Shown here piece by piece: positions 30,604 through 40,668 of a stretch of DNA of 64,000 nt. The stretch's first letter is position 1; each line of letters opens with the position of its first letter. Below the pieces are notes generated by a model. The model searched no databases. It was not told the origin of the DNA and worked only from the letters and a program-made list of their open reading frames with translations. The stretch spans positions 1 to 64,000 of the forward strand of contig NZ_CP014143.1 in the NCBI RefSeq assembly GCF_001750105.1, written 5' to 3'. The DNA is from Microbulbifer aggregans. GTDB lineage: Bacteria > Pseudomonadota > Gammaproteobacteria > Pseudomonadales > Cellvibrionaceae. Made by a program: the position numbers and the translations under genes.

Positions 30604-32052
30604 ATGCAATTGCGCTCGCGCATGAGCCCCAGAAATCTCGCCCAACTGATCGCAGCACTGCTGGTGCTGGCGGCTTACCCCGCCTGGAGCACCGAGGACG
30701 CTGACGATCCCGAGGGTACTGACATGCAGACCGAACTGCCGGAGCCTCAGGAACTCGACCAGCAGTTGGAGAAGGCGGAGAGTATTCCGCTGGACCAACC
30801 GGTCGAATCCCCTGCCGAGGAACCCGCAGCCGCCGAGCAGGCGGAAACCACCGAGGAAGAGATTCCGCCAGCAGAAGCTGCCGGCGCCAAGCCGCTGCGC
30901 CTGTTGGGCGCCGAAGTCCCCCCAGCCACCTCGACCCGCCTCGCCTGGTCTCCCAGCCAGCACTTCGAGGGCGTCTACAGTTCCACGGCGGTACTGGTGG
31001 TGAATGGTGCCGAACCGGGACCGACACTGTGCCTGACCGCCGCCGTTCACGGTGATGAACTGAACGGCATAGAAACAGTCCGCCGAGTGCTGTACAACCT
31101 GGATCCGGAAACGCTGAAAGGCGCCGTAATCGGCGTGCCGATTGTGAACCTGCAGGGTTTTCACCGCGGCTCCCGCTACCTGACGGATCGGCGGGACCTG
31201 AACCGGCATTTCCCCGGCGATCCGAACGGATCCTCTGCCTCGCGGATCGCCCACTCTTTCTTCCACGAGATCATCGTCCACTGCAACGCCGTCGTGGACC
31301 TGCACACGGGCTCTTTCTACCGCACCAACCTGCCCCAGCTGCGGGGTGACCTGACCAACCCCAAGGTGGTCAAGCTCACCAAGGGCTTCGGCTCCACCGT
31401 CGTGCTGCACAGCGATGGCGCCAAGGGCACCCTGCGGCGGGCCGCGGTCAATGCGGGTATTCCCACCGTGACCCTGGAGGCCGGGGCGCCGATGGTCCTC
31501 GACGAGACATCAGTCAGCCATAGCGTGAAGGGCATTCGCACCCTGCTGCACCAGCTGGATATGGTGGCCAAGTTCCGCCTCTGGGGTGACCCGGAGCCGG
31601 TCTATTACAACTCCACCTGGCAGCGTGCCACGACCGGCGGCATGATTTTCAGCAAGGTGAAACTGGGGCAGTTCGTGCGCAAAGGTGACCTGCTGGGCAC
31701 GGTCACCAATCCGATCACCAATGTGCGCACCGAAATCCGCTCAGAACACAACGGACGCGTCCTCGGCATGGCACTGAACCAGGTGGTGCAGCCAGGCTTT
31801 GCCGCCTACCACATCGGCATTCAGGCTCCGCAAGAGCAGATCAGCGCCCCCGAGGAGGTTACTGCGGAAGTGACCTCGGAAGAGGAAACCGATCAGGGCA
31901 ATGGCGATGCCGGCGAGCCTAAGCCCGCAGATGTGGTGACTGAAGACGGTGAGCCGACAGGAGAGGAACCGGCTTTGCCGGAGTCCGAAGCCATTCCCGC
32001 CGATGCAGGCGATGAACCGGAAGCGGCCGATCCGGACAGCGACGATGAGTAA
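30604..32052 (+). CDS. secreted succinylglutamate desuccinylase/aspartoacylase-like zinc hydrolase
   Basis: The central domain (about residues 95-345) is of the AstE/aspartoacylase group of zinc carboxypeptidase-like hydrolases: zinc ligands in AVHGDELNGIE and DLHTGS, plus RDLNRHFPGDP. Unlike cytoplasmic AstE it has a Sec signal peptide (hydrophobic core about residues 15-30) and acidic Glu/Pro/Ala-rich low-complexity stretches at both ends (35-90 and 405-482). So it should act in the periplasm or at the envelope, where amide or ester cleavage of an acylated amino acid or peptide is plausible. No arginine-catabolism (ast) genes are near. Confidence 0.85.
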   Translation: MQLRSRMSPRNLAQLIAALLVLAAYPAWSTEDADDPEGTDMQTELPEPQELDQQLEKAESIPLDQPVESPAEEPAAAEQAETTEEEIPPAEAAGAKPLRLLGAEVPPATSTRLAWSPSQHFEGVYSSTAVLVVNGAEPGPTLCLTAAVHGDELNGIETVRRVLYNLDPETLKGAVIGVPIVNLQGFHRGSRYLTDRRDLNRHFPGDPNGSSASRIAHSFFHEIIVHCNAVVDLHTGSFYRTNLPQLRGDLTNPKVVKLTKGFGSTVVLHSDGAKGTLRRAAVNAGIPTVTLEAGAPMVLDETSVSHSVKGIRTLLHQLDMVAKFRLWGDPEPVYYNSTWQRATTGGMIFSKVKLGQFVRKGDLLGTVTNPITNVRTEIRSEHNGRVLGMALNQVVQPGFAAYHIGIQAPQEQISAPEEVTAEVTSEEETDQGNGDAGEPKPADVVTEDGEPTGEEPALPESEAIPADAGDEPEAADPDSDDE

Positions 32053-32097
32053 CAGTCAACGGGAGAAGAAACCGCGAAGTCCGCGCTCAAACGAGTC

Positions 32098-33000
32098 TCA
32101 CAGATCAGACACGCGGTCGACAATCTCCACATTGCCCCCCTGCAGCGGCTCCGGCTGCAGGGTGATATGGTCGATATCAAAGCGCTGAATCAGCGTCTGC
32201 CGTAATCGATCCAGCACCCCGGGCCAGGCCTGCAGGTCATCAACAACGATGTGTGCGGACAGGGAGATGGTGCTGCTGTCCAAACGCCAGATATGCAGGT
32301 CGTGGACGGAGCGCACACCGTCGACGGCCGCCAGGGTCTGCCCCACCACCGGCAGGCTCAGCTCCCGCGGCACCCGTTCCATCAACACATCGATAGAGTC
32401 CCGCAGCAGGCGCAGGCTGGAAAACAGAATCAGGCCGCAGATCAGCAGCGACAGGATCGGGTCGATGGGAGTCCAGCCCGTAAAGTAGATCACCGCGCCG
32501 GCCATCAGCGCCGCCACCGATCCCAGCAGGTCCCCCATCACATGCAGGAGGGCACCGCGGATATTGAGCGTCTGCTCGCCGCGGTGCAGCACCCAGGCCA
32601 CCGCCAGGTTCACCACCAGGCCGATGGCGGCGATCACCATCACGGTGCCACCCTGAACCGGCTGCGGTGTGCGCAGACGGTCGATCGCTGCCACACCGAT
32701 GGCGATAATGATCAGCAGCATGAACAGGGCGTTCACCACCGCCGCCAACACCTCTGCCCGCCCCCAACCAAAAGACAGCTCCCGGTCCGCGGGCTTCTGC
32801 GCCAACAGCGCCGCCACTGCCCCCAGGGCCAGGGCCAGGGCATCTGTGGCCATATGGCCCGCATCCCCCATCAGCGCCAGCGATCCCGACAGCCAGCCGC
32901 CGACGGCCTCCACAAGGGCAAATGCAAAGGTGATTACGAGTCCCCAGACCAGGGGGCGGAGATGGCCACTGCCGTGGCGATGGTGGACGTGTTCGTGCAT
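32098..33000 (-). CDS. cation diffusion facilitator (CDF) metal exporter
   Basis: CDF proteins export Zn2+, Co2+, Cd2+ or related ions by proton antiport. The 300-residue protein has a His-rich N-terminus (HEHVHHRHGSGH), six membrane segments, and the metal-site motifs GDAGHMATD (TM2, HxxxD) and HVMGDLLGS (TM5, HxxxD), typical of ZitB/CzcD zinc exporters. The C-terminal cytoplasmic domain contains VHDLHIWRLDSS. It ends convergently with the AstE-like gene. Confidence 0.93.
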   Translation of the reverse strand: MHEHVHHRHGSGHLRPLVWGLVITFAFALVEAVGGWLSGSLALMGDAGHMATDALALALGAVAALLAQKPADRELSFGWGRAEVLAAVVNALFMLLIIIAIGVAAIDRLRTPQPVQGGTVMVIAAIGLVVNLAVAWVLHRGEQTLNIRGALLHVMGDLLGSVAALMAGAVIYFTGWTPIDPILSLLICGLILFSSLRLLRDSIDVLMERVPRELSLPVVGQTLAAVDGVRSVHDLHIWRLDSSTISLSAHIVVDDLQAWPGVLDRLRQTLIQRFDIDHITLQPEPLQGGNVEIVDRVSDL

Positions 33001-33062
33001 GCTCCCTGCCTGCTTTGCTATGGCTCTGTTAGCCCTATGGCGACTTCAGTGCTGACGCCAAT

Positions 33063-33896
33063 TTAACACTGGCGGCGCCCCAGGGTCAGCCGCTCGCGGT
33101 CACCGTAATCCTTGCGGCTTTCGATCGACACCAGCCCCGCATCCTCAAAGATCACGCGCACAGCCGGGGCCTGCTGCCAGCCGTGCTCGACGATCAGCCA
33201 GCCGCCAGGAGCGAGATAGTCGATTGCCGCGGCTGCAATCACTTCGATATCCGCCAGCCCCTCGCGCCCGGCCACCAGCGCCGAGCGCGGTTCGAAACGG
33301 ACGTCACCCTCGTCCAGGTGGGGGTCTGCGGCATCGATATAGGGGGGGTTGCTGACAATCAAGTCAAAGGTTTGCGGGGGGATCTGTGCAAACCAGTCAC
33401 TTTCGACGATCCGCACATTGTCGAGACCGAGATTACTGCGGTTGCGCTCCGCCAGCGCCAGCGCGCGCGGCGATTTCTCCGCCGCCAGCAACTGCCACGC
33501 AGGGCGCTCGGAGGCCAGGGCCAGGGCAATGGCACCGGTGCCGGTACCCAGATCCAGGACACGCTGCGGTGTCGCGGGACACAGCGCCAGTGCCGTCTCC
33601 ACCAACAGCTCAGTATCCGGGCGCGGAATCAGGGTCGAGGCGTCCACCTGCAGCGACAGCGACCAGAATTCCCGCTCACCGGTGAGGTGTGCCACCGGCT
33701 CACCGGCAGCACGCCGGATCAGCAGGTCGTCGAATTGACGCTGCTCATTTTCCGACAGTTCGTACTCAGGCCATGTGTAGAGCCAGGTGCGGGAGCGCCC
33801 CAGCAGATGGGCCAACAGCACCTCCAGGTCGAGGCGGGCCGAATCGCTGCCCGGCAACTCCCCACCGCGGCTGAGGTTCTGTTTGACCGTCGTCAC
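33063..33896 (-). CDS. prmC: release factor glutamine N5-methyltransferase PrmC
   Basis: PrmC methylates the Gln of the GGQ motif of release factors RF1 and RF2. The 277-residue protein has the helical N domain, an AdoMet site VLDLGTGTGAIALALA (about 113-128) and the catalytic NPPY (183-186). The start is GTG. It follows prfA by 42 bases in the hemA-prfA-prmC operon and acts on the product of that gene. Confidence 0.95.
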   Translation of the reverse strand: MTTVKQNLSRGGELPGSDSARLDLEVLLAHLLGRSRTWLYTWPEYELSENEQRQFDDLLIRRAAGEPVAHLTGEREFWSLSLQVDASTLIPRPDTELLVETALALCPATPQRVLDLGTGTGAIALALASERPAWQLLAAEKSPRALALAERNRSNLGLDNVRIVESDWFAQIPPQTFDLIVSNPPYIDAADPHLDEGDVRFEPRSALVAGREGLADIEVIAAAAIDYLAPGGWLIVEHGWQQAPAVRVIFEDAGLVSIESRKDYGDRERLTLGRRQC

Positions 33897-33938
33897 AGGG
33901 GATCTCCTGCCAGGGAAACAATGGCGGGCACGGCCGAC

Positions 33939-35024
33939 TCAGCTCTGCCCAAGGGCAGCGAGCTGATCCGCCTGATGCTCGGTGCGCAGAGGGTCGATCA
34001 CCTCGTGGAGGGCGCCCTGCATGATCTCATCGAGCTTGTAGAGGGTCAGACCGATGCGGTGGTCCGTGACGCGGCCCTGGGGGTAGTTGTAAGTACGGAT
34101 ACGCTCGGAGCGGTCGCCACTGCCCACCAGGTTGCGGCGTGCATCGGAGATTTCCTTTGCCGCGGCGGCCTCCTGTTCGCTGGAAAGCTTTGCCTGCAGG
34201 AGTGCCATGGCCTTGGCCCGGTTCTTGTGCTGGGATCGCTCATCCTGGCACTCCACAACGATGCCCGTTGGCAGGTGGGTAAGGCGCACTGCAGAGTCGG
34301 TCTTGTTCACGTGCTGGCCGCCAGCACCGGAGGCCCGGTAGGTGTCGACGCGCAAGTCCGCTTTGTTGATATCCACGGCCTCACGCTCGTCCGGCTCCGG
34401 CATTACCGCCACAGTACAGGCGGAGGTGTGGATGCGGCCCTGGGACTCGGTCTCCGGTACCCGCTGCACCCGGTGGGCGCCGGATTCGAATTTCAGCTTC
34501 GCATAGACATCCTCGCCGGCGACCCGGGAAATGACTTCTTTGTATCCACCATGCTCGCCGGGGTTCTCACTGATGATCTCCACCCGCCAGCCCTGCCGCT
34601 CCGCATAGCGGGAATACATGCGGAACAGGTCGCCGGAGAAAATCGCCGCCTCGTCACCACCGGTGCCGGCGCGAATCTCCAGGAATACATTCTTGCGGTC
34701 GTTGGGATCCCGCGGCAGCAGCAGTGTTTGCAGATCGCGCTCCAGCGGCTCCAGCTGCTCCTCGGCCTCTGAGAGCTCCTCCCTGGCCATTTCGCGCATT
34801 TCCGGATCACTCTCTTCGAGCATCTCCCGGGCGGCGGCCATATCGTCTTGCAGCTGGCGATAGCGGTTGTAGCATTTCACCACTTCCTCCAACTCGGCAT
34901 ATTCCCGGGACAGGTCGCGGAATTGGTCCTGGTCGCTGATGATTTCGGCATCCCCCAGCAGGGCGGATACCTCCTCATGGCGATCCACGAGATTTTCCAG
35001 TTTATTGCGTACCGACTCTTTCAT
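33939..35024 (-). CDS. prfA: peptide chain release factor 1
   Basis: RF1 terminates translation at UAA and UAG. The 361-residue protein shows the GGQ catalytic motif (235-237) and the tripeptide position of the PxT stop-codon reader as PET (190-192). I use the ATG at 35024 ([12 protein letters not shown]) since the open frame upstream of it lacks family similarity. It lies between hemA and prmC. Confidence 0.97.
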   Translation of the reverse strand: MKESVRNKLENLVDRHEEVSALLGDAEIISDQDQFRDLSREYAELEEVVKCYNRYRQLQDDMAAAREMLEESDPEMREMAREELSEAEEQLEPLERDLQTLLLPRDPNDRKNVFLEIRAGTGGDEAAIFSGDLFRMYSRYAERQGWRVEIISENPGEHGGYKEVISRVAGEDVYAKLKFESGAHRVQRVPETESQGRIHTSACTVAVMPEPDEREAVDINKADLRVDTYRASGAGGQHVNKTDSAVRLTHLPTGIVVECQDERSQHKNRAKAMALLQAKLSSEQEAAAAKEISDARRNLVGSGDRSERIRTYNYPQGRVTDHRIGLTLYKLDEIMQGALHEVIDPLRTEHQADQLAALGQS

Positions 35025-35073
35025 TCGTTCTGTTTTCTCAATAATGACCCGGACATTCCGGGCACCGCGCCTA

Positions 35074-36345
35074 TCAGTCCCGGGAATCCGGGTCGACGCT
35101 CTCGGACTCGAGGCCAACAATTTCCCGGGCCAGCTGCAAGCGCTCGGCATCGCCCTCGGCGGTCACCCGCTTGAGGCTCACGGTCGGGGCGTGAATCAAT
35201 TTATTGGTCAGCGAGCGGGCAAGCTGCTCCAGCAGTCGCCTTGGATCGCCGCCCTTGTCGAGCTGCAACAAGGCCCGTGCCAGTTCCGCGTCGCCGATGG
35301 CCTGGGCGCGCTGGCGGAAGCTGCGGATGGTATCCACGGCCTCCAGCGCGCGATGCTGGCGCATAAACTCCGCCGCCGCCTGATCGACGATGTCATGAGC
35401 CGCCTCAGCGGCCTTTTCCCGCGAGCGGCGCCCCTCGTCGATGACGCCGCGCAGATCGTCCACCGTATAGAGGTAGACATCATCCAGCTGGTTCACCTGG
35501 GGCTCGATATCCCGCGGCACGGCGATGTCCACCATAAACATCGGCCTGTGCCGGCGCGCCTTGAGCGCCGTCTCCACGGCGCCCTTGCCAAGTATTGGCA
35601 GCTGACTGGCCGTGGAACTGATGACGATATCCGCTCGCGCCAGGTGCTCGGGGATATCCGCCAACAGAATGGGTTCGGCACCGAAGTCCTTCGCCAGCTG
35701 CTCGGCGCGGTTCAGGGTGCGGTTGGCCACAATCAGCTTGGTGACGCCCTGCTCCCGCAGGTGCCGCGCAACCAGTTCAATGGTTTCGCCGGCCCCAATC
35801 AGCAGCGCGGTCTGCCGGCCAAGATCCGTGAAGATCCGTGAAGCCAGGGACACCGCTGCGTAAGCCACGGAGACCGGATTTTCGCCGATTGCCGTCTCTG
35901 TGCGCACGCGCTTGGCAACGGCAAATACCTGTTGAAACACGCTGTGCAGCAGGCTGCCCACAGCGCCCGACTCACGCGCCACCGCGTAGGCAGATTTGAT
36001 CTGGCCGAGAATCTGCGGCTCCCCCAGAACCAGGGAATCCAGCCCACAGGCCACACGCATCATGTGCCGGACCGCTTCCTCACCGCTGTGGCTGTAGGTG
36101 CAGCTGCTGAGCTGCTCCAGCGGCAGCCGGTGGTAATCGGAAAGCCAGCGCAAAAGACGCTCGCGCGTCACTTCACCGTAGATCTCGGTGCGGTTGCAGG
36201 TGGAGAGGATCGCCAGCTCCGGGCACTGCAGGGCCTGGCGCGCATCACCGAGGGCGCCGGACATGCTTTCCGGGGCAAATGCCACCCGCTCGCGCACCTC
36301 GATCGGTGCGCTGTCGTGGTTGATACCCAGGGCGAGGATTGGCAT
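35074..36345 (-). CDS. hemA: glutamyl-tRNA reductase
   Basis: HemA reduces Glu-tRNA(Glu) to glutamate-1-semialdehyde, the first step of tetrapyrrole synthesis in the C5 pathway. The 423-residue protein has the catalytic Cys50 in [10 protein letters not shown], the NADPH-binding [13 protein letters not shown] region and the C-terminal dimerisation helix. The true start is the ATG at 36345 ([14 protein letters not shown]); the open frame continues 94 codons upstream without family match. It heads the hemA-prfA-prmC operon. Confidence 0.96.
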   Translation of the reverse strand: MPILALGINHDSAPIEVRERVAFAPESMSGALGDARQALQCPELAILSTCNRTEIYGEVTRERLLRWLSDYHRLPLEQLSSCTYSHSGEEAVRHMMRVACGLDSLVLGEPQILGQIKSAYAVARESGAVGSLLHSVFQQVFAVAKRVRTETAIGENPVSVAYAAVSLASRIFTDLGRQTALLIGAGETIELVARHLREQGVTKLIVANRTLNRAEQLAKDFGAEPILLADIPEHLARADIVISSTASQLPILGKGAVETALKARRHRPMFMVDIAVPRDIEPQVNQLDDVYLYTVDDLRGVIDEGRRSREKAAEAAHDIVDQAAAEFMRQHRALEAVDTIRSFRQRAQAIGDAELARALLQLDKGGDPRRLLEQLARSLTNKLIHAPTVSLKRVTAEGDAERLQLAREIVGLESESVDPDSRD

Positions 36346-36669
36346 AGGCTCCCGTCGATGTTGCTGGCAGTCTTGAAATCTGGCCGGGAGGCACGCGAAT
36401 GCGGGGCTCCGGGGGGCGCATTTTCCCGGCGGACCGCCCGGCTTGCAAGCGCGCGCCGCGGAGATGCGGGATTTTGCCCAGTGGCGAGCTGACACCTGCG
36501 ACCTCACCGGCGGGGCCGCACCTGCAAAATCGCGTCTAGAATTATAGGGCGGTACCAGACGGGCAAAGGGCAAGCGCCAGACGCCAGCCCCCACAGCCAT
36601 AAGCTTGCCCGCGGGCCGAGTCACCATATCGCACCGGGAAAGGTGCGGCCATAACGTACGGACACCCCT
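36346..36669. promoter_or_regulatory. divergent hemA / TPR-lipoprotein intergenic region
   Basis: This 324-bp GC-rich gap separates two divergent operons. Besides the -10-like TATAAT for hemA, it contains a small hairpin CGCACC-N6-GGTGCG (36630-36647) just before the TPR gene start. I see no operator-like palindrome. Confidence 0.5.
36541..36546 (-). promoter_or_regulatory. candidate -10 element for hemA
   Basis: A perfect TATAAT lies on the - strand about 195 bases before the hemA ATG. The -35 position (CCTTTG at 17 bp) is poor, so the promoter is uncertain. Confidence 0.4.
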
Positions 36670-38517
36670 ATGCGACCTGCTCTACCAGCCCTCCGCTCTC
36701 GAGTCCGGCCTCTCAAAACCACGGCCATTCTGCTGCTAGGCGGCCTGCTGGCCTCCTCCTGCGTCCAGCAGCAACCAGAGATCGAGACGGGAGAAGCCGC
36801 CCCCATTGCCCTGCCCAGTGAATCACCCAGCGGTATAAAGGCCGTGGAGACCGCACCGACCACCGCACAAATAGTGCCTGAGCCGGTCGAAGAACCCACT
36901 CCGGCACGCGCTTTCCCAGTCGAGACGCTCTACACCCTGCTGGTGGCCGAGGTGGCCGGCAACCGCGAACAGTTCGAAGTCGCCCTGGCCAATTACTATC
37001 ACCAGGCCCAGAGCACACGGGACGCGGGTGTTGCTGCTCGCGCCACCCGCATCGCCCGCTTCCTCAACGCCCGCCGCGCCGCATTGCGCTCCGCACAGCT
37101 GTGGGCGGAGCTGGAACCGGATGAGGCGGAAGCCCAGCTGACAGCCACTGCGGAGCTAACACTGGCCGGCGAACTCGACCAGGCGCTGGTACACGCGGAA
37201 AAGGCTCTGGCGCTGGGCGGCGATGCACCGCTGCAGTCCCTGGCCGCCACCGCCGTCTCCAACCCGGATCTGGTCAAGCGCATCACGCCCGAATTCCGCC
37301 GGCTAGCAGAGAAACACCGCGACAATGGCGAAGCCGCACTGGCCCTGGCGATGATGCTGCGCGCAGCAGAGGACTACGCGGGCGCCCTGGCTATCGTACG
37401 CCGGGTCGAGGAACAGCACCCGACAATACTGGATGCGCCCCTGCTGAGGTCTCACCTGCTGGTCGATATGGAGCGAGAGGACGAGGCCGTCGCACTGCTT
37501 GAAAGGCTGGTGGGCAGCTATCCGCGCGAGACCCGCATCCGGCTGCAGTACGCCCGCCTGCTGGTCAACAGAGACCTGGAGCAGGCTCAAGAACAGTTCA
37601 CCACGCTGGTGGAACAGCGCCCGGCCGATGGCAACCTGATTCTGTCACTGGCCCTGATCCGCATGGAGAGCGAGGATTTTGTCGCCGCAGAACCGCTTCT
37701 GCAGCGACTACTGGAACTGGAGCAGCACGAGTCCGCCGCGCATTTCTACCTCGGAACCATCGCCCAGCAGGCCCGAGACCCGCTCCGCGCCGCCGCACAC
37801 TACCGCAAGGTAGCGCCCGGCAGTGATTATATGGAGGCCATCACCCGTGGTACGGAGTTGCTGACAGCAGTGGGCAAAACCGGGGAGAGTGAACAGTGGT
37901 TTTCCGAGCTGCGGCAGCGCCACCCCGATCAGTCCGAGCAGTTTTTCGTAATCGAAGCGAACCTGCTGCGGAAATACGACCACCCCGGCGAAGCACTCAA
38001 GTTGCTGGACCTGGCACTGATTAAACATCCCGGTAGTGGCAGGCTGATTTACGTGCAATCCCTGATTCACGAGCAACTGGGTAACAGCGCCGCATTCGAA
38101 CAGGGCGTGCGCCAGCTGCTGGCCCGCGATCCCGACAATGCCACCCTGCTCAACGCCCTGGGTTACAAACTCCTCGACGATGACAGCCGGCTCCAGGAAG
38201 CACTGGAACTCATCACCCGGGCTCTGGAACTAAAGCCTGATGACCCGGCGATCATCGACAGCATGGGCTGGGTGCAGTACCGTCTCGGTAACCACGCCGA
38301 GGCCGTCCGCTACCTGGAGCAGGCACTGGAAAAACTGCCGGATCACGAGATTGCCGCACACCTGGGAGAGGTGCTGTGGATGCAGGGCAATCGCGAGCGT
38401 GCCATGCAGGTGTGGCAGCAGGGGCTGGAGACCACCCCCGACAGCGCCATCATCCCGGCGGCCATGGAAAGACTGAAAGACAAGAAACCCCTGGAGCAGC
38501 ATGTATCCGATCACTGA
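36670..38517 (+). CDS. tetratricopeptide-repeat lipoprotein
   Basis: This 615-residue protein has a lipoprotein signal ending [11 protein letters not shown] (lipid Cys31) and about a dozen TPR-like helical repeats covering most of the mature part, with clear units near the C-terminus ([41 protein letters not shown]). A similar gene precedes lolB in Pseudomonas (PA4667). The protein is probably attached to a membrane in the periplasm and acts as an adaptor. Its 3' end overlaps lolB by 17 bases, and being next to lolB makes a link to lipoprotein sorting tempting, but this is only contextual. Confidence 0.88.
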   Translation: MRPALPALRSRVRPLKTTAILLLGGLLASSCVQQQPEIETGEAAPIALPSESPSGIKAVETAPTTAQIVPEPVEEPTPARAFPVETLYTLLVAEVAGNREQFEVALANYYHQAQSTRDAGVAARATRIARFLNARRAALRSAQLWAELEPDEAEAQLTATAELTLAGELDQALVHAEKALALGGDAPLQSLAATAVSNPDLVKRITPEFRRLAEKHRDNGEAALALAMMLRAAEDYAGALAIVRRVEEQHPTILDAPLLRSHLLVDMEREDEAVALLERLVGSYPRETRIRLQYARLLVNRDLEQAQEQFTTLVEQRPADGNLILSLALIRMESEDFVAAEPLLQRLLELEQHESAAHFYLGTIAQQARDPLRAAAHYRKVAPGSDYMEAITRGTELLTAVGKTGESEQWFSELRQRHPDQSEQFFVIEANLLRKYDHPGEALKLLDLALIKHPGSGRLIYVQSLIHEQLGNSAAFEQGVRQLLARDPDNATLLNALGYKLLDDDSRLQEALELITRALELKPDDPAIIDSMGWVQYRLGNHAEAVRYLEQALEKLPDHEIAAHLGEVLWMQGNRERAMQVWQQGLETTPDSAIIPAAMERLKDKKPLEQHVSDH

Positions 38518-39148
38518 GTACCTCCCGCGCGCCACCCTTTATCAGGTGCAACCAGGCCGCTCTGCACTCAGGCTGCTCGGACTATTGATGCTGGCACTGC
38601 TCACCGCCTGTGCCAGCCAGACCCAGCAAAAACCACCTGTTGCGCCCGAGCTGCCGGTGATGCAGCTGCAGCAATGGACAATCAAGGGCAAGCTGGGCGT
38701 GCGCTCTCCCAATGACAACGGCAGCGCAAACCTCACCTGGCTGCAGCAGTCGCAGCCCAACTACCGCATACACCTGAGTGGCCCCCTGGGTGCCGGTGCA
38801 ACCGTAATCAACGGCACACCGGCCGGCGTCAGTTTGAAGCGGGGCGACGAGCCGACCACCCACGCCGCCAACCCATCGCAGCTGACAGCCCTGGCGCTCG
38901 GCTGGCCTCTGCCGGTGGACGAAATGTTTTACTGGGTAAGGGGCTTGCCAGCACCGGGCAACGCAGCCGGCGAGCGGAGGGATGCCCAGGGCCTGCTGCA
39001 GTCCCTCCAGCAGGCAGGCTGGCAGCTGAATTTCAGCGGCTACCAGAATGTCGGCGCCTATGTGCTGCCAACCCGCATCAAGGCTGAGACCCGCCAGGCC
39101 GCAGGACCGGTCAAAGTGACCCTGGTCATCAAGGAGTGGCTGCTCTAA
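38501..39148 (+). CDS. lolB: outer-membrane lipoprotein receptor LolB
   Basis: LolB accepts lipoproteins from LolA and inserts them in the outer membrane. The 215-residue precursor has a lipobox LLTAC (Cys36) after a rather long N-terminus, and a beta-barrel LolB domain beginning WTIKGKLGVRSP. The ATG at 38501 has GGAG 4 bases upstream inside the TPR gene; a later GTG (38546) would give a shorter, more typical signal peptide but has no binding site. It overlaps the TPR gene and precedes ispE. Confidence 0.92.
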   Translation: MYPITEYLPRATLYQVQPGRSALRLLGLLMLALLTACASQTQQKPPVAPELPVMQLQQWTIKGKLGVRSPNDNGSANLTWLQQSQPNYRIHLSGPLGAGATVINGTPAGVSLKRGDEPTTHAANPSQLTALALGWPLPVDEMFYWVRGLPAPGNAAGERRDAQGLLQSLQQAGWQLNFSGYQNVGAYVLPTRIKAETRQAAGPVKVTLVIKEWLL

Positions 39149-39257
39149 TTTGCCCGAGCGCATCCACCTTTCCCGATGCAAATCAGGGCGAAGTGCGCAT
39201 AACGACCCGGGCCGCTATCATGGCGGCCCGATTATCTGGCCGCACAATCGTTGAAGC

Positions 39258-40142
39258 ATGCACCTGCAACTGCCCGCCCCCGCCAAACTGAACCTGTTCC
39301 TCCGCATTCTCGGGCGCCGTCCCGATGGCTACCACGAGCTGCAGACCCTGTTCCAGTTGCTGGACTATGGTGACACGCTGCATTTTGAATCCCGCAGTGA
39401 CGGCGCTCTGTCAGTGGAGGCCCCGGGTCTCGATGTCCCCGAGCGGGACAATCTGATCTACCGCGCCGCCCAACTGCTTCGCACTGCATGCGGTACAGCA
39501 AAGGGCGCTCTTATTCGCCTTGAGAAAATTTTGCCGGCGGGCGGCGGCATCGGCGGTGGCAGCAGCGATGCGGCCACAGCACTGCTCGGCTTAAACCACC
39601 TCTGGCAGTGCGGCCTTTCCATCAATGAGCTCGCGACATTGGGCCGGCAGCTGGGTGCCGATGTGCCGGTGTTCGTCCACGGACGCACCGCTCTGGCAGA
39701 GGGCATCGGCGAGCACCTGGTACCAGTGAAAACTGCACCACAGCATTTTCTTGTGCTGATTCCGCACTGCCATATCAGTACGGCAGAGATATTCGGCCAC
39801 GCGCGTTTGACAAGAGATTCCGGCGCAATTACATTAGCGCACCTTCGCGACAGGGTGCTGGACAGCGACTGGCTGCTGAACCACGCCGGCAACGACTGCC
39901 AGGCGCTAGTAGAGGAACTCTACCCCGAGACAAAATCAGCTCGGGAGTGGTTACAGCAGTTTGCCAGTGCGCAACTGACCGGCACCGGAGCCTGTGTCTT
40001 CGCCGCTTTCCCGACTGAGTCGGAGGCGCGAAAGGTCTTCGAAAAGAGACCGGATGGATGGCAAGGTTTCATCGCCACCGGCGTCGACACCTCGCCGGCA
40101 CACACAGCGCTCGCGAGACATATTTCCGCCAGTAGGAAATGA
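39258..40142 (+). CDS. ispE: 4-diphosphocytidyl-2-C-methyl-D-erythritol kinase
   Basis: IspE phosphorylates CDP-ME in the MEP isoprenoid pathway. The 294-residue GHMP kinase has Lys10 in PAPAKLNLFL, the ATP loop PAGGGIGGGSSDAA (about 93-106) and GADVPVFVHG with the catalytic Asp. It follows lolB by about 110 bases and is followed by tRNA-Gln after 10 bases. Confidence 0.95.
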   Translation: MHLQLPAPAKLNLFLRILGRRPDGYHELQTLFQLLDYGDTLHFESRSDGALSVEAPGLDVPERDNLIYRAAQLLRTACGTAKGALIRLEKILPAGGGIGGGSSDAATALLGLNHLWQCGLSINELATLGRQLGADVPVFVHGRTALAEGIGEHLVPVKTAPQHFLVLIPHCHISTAEIFGHARLTRDSGAITLAHLRDRVLDSDWLLNHAGNDCQALVEELYPETKSAREWLQQFASAQLTGTGACVFAAFPTESEARKVFEKRPDGWQGFIATGVDTSPAHTALARHISASRK

Positions 40143-40152
40143 AAGAATTTAC

Positions 40153-40227
40153 TGGGGTGTAGCCAAGCGGTAAGGCAGCGGGTTTTGATCCCGTCATGCG
40201 TAGGTTCGAATCCTACCACCCCAGCCA
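40153..40227 (+). tRNA. tRNA-Gln (TTG)
   Basis: A 75-base cloverleaf with CCA encoded: acceptor TGGGGTG pairs with CACCCCA, T-loop GTTCGAATC, anticodon loop TTTTGAT with anticodon TTG. An identical gene lies at 45455-45529. It is 10 bases after ispE and probably co-transcribed with it, the conserved ispE-tRNA-Gln-prs order. Confidence 0.97.
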
Positions 40228-40431
40228 TATACACCGACCTGCACTTGAGCAGATCGGATCTCCGTAACTCGACAGGTTCGAGCCGACAAATTTGCGAAGC
40301 AAGTTTGGGCGCCGGAGTAGAAGTAGACGGACGGCGGGGCGCAGCCCCGAGCGCGAAGTGCGAGTCCACCGGCCGGGGCCGCCGGAGACGAGCGAGCCGC
40401 TAGGCGACGCTCATCCTACCACCCCAGCCAT
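40210..40431 (+). repeat. 19-bp repeat of the tRNA-Gln 3' end, 203 bp apart
   Basis: ATCCTACCACCCCAGCCAT, the 3' end of tRNA-Gln plus one base, occurs at 40210-40228 and again, unchanged, at 40413-40431. The 184 bp between them are rich in short inverted repeats (TTGCGAAGCAA; GGGGCGCAGCCCC). This resembles the tyrT locus of E. coli, where a 19-bp tRNA 3' copy heads each downstream repeat. Confidence 0.85.
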
Positions 40432-40668
40432 TTCAAGCTCCTTGAACTCACCCTTCGGGTTCAGGAGACCAGCTCAACAGATCGAGCTGGATGCGGTACC
40501 CCAGGCGCCGCAGTGGGTTACGAAACGAGTTAAGACCCGACCCCCTTCGCGGCCGCCTGTGCCGCCACAGCATAAAGGTGACGCAATCGCGCGCTACAAG
40601 CTTTCACACAGACAGGCATCTACACTTTTCACGTCCCAAAGAACTCAACAGAACCAAAGGTATTCGCA
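40228..40668 (+). other. tRNA-Gln to prs intergenic region
   Basis: This 441-bp gap has no convincing reading frame. The first 200 bases hold the tRNA-tail repeat and structured GC-rich sequence. After it comes a hairpin around CCCTTCGGG (near 40459), which might end the tRNA transcript but lacks a T-run. The last 100 bases are less GC-rich and should contain the prs promoter, but I cannot assign -35/-10 boxes. Confidence 0.5.

Noticed and set aside
33183..34772. 529-codon + strand open frame across prmC and prfA
   Set aside because: It covers two well-supported - strand genes and has no recognisable domain.
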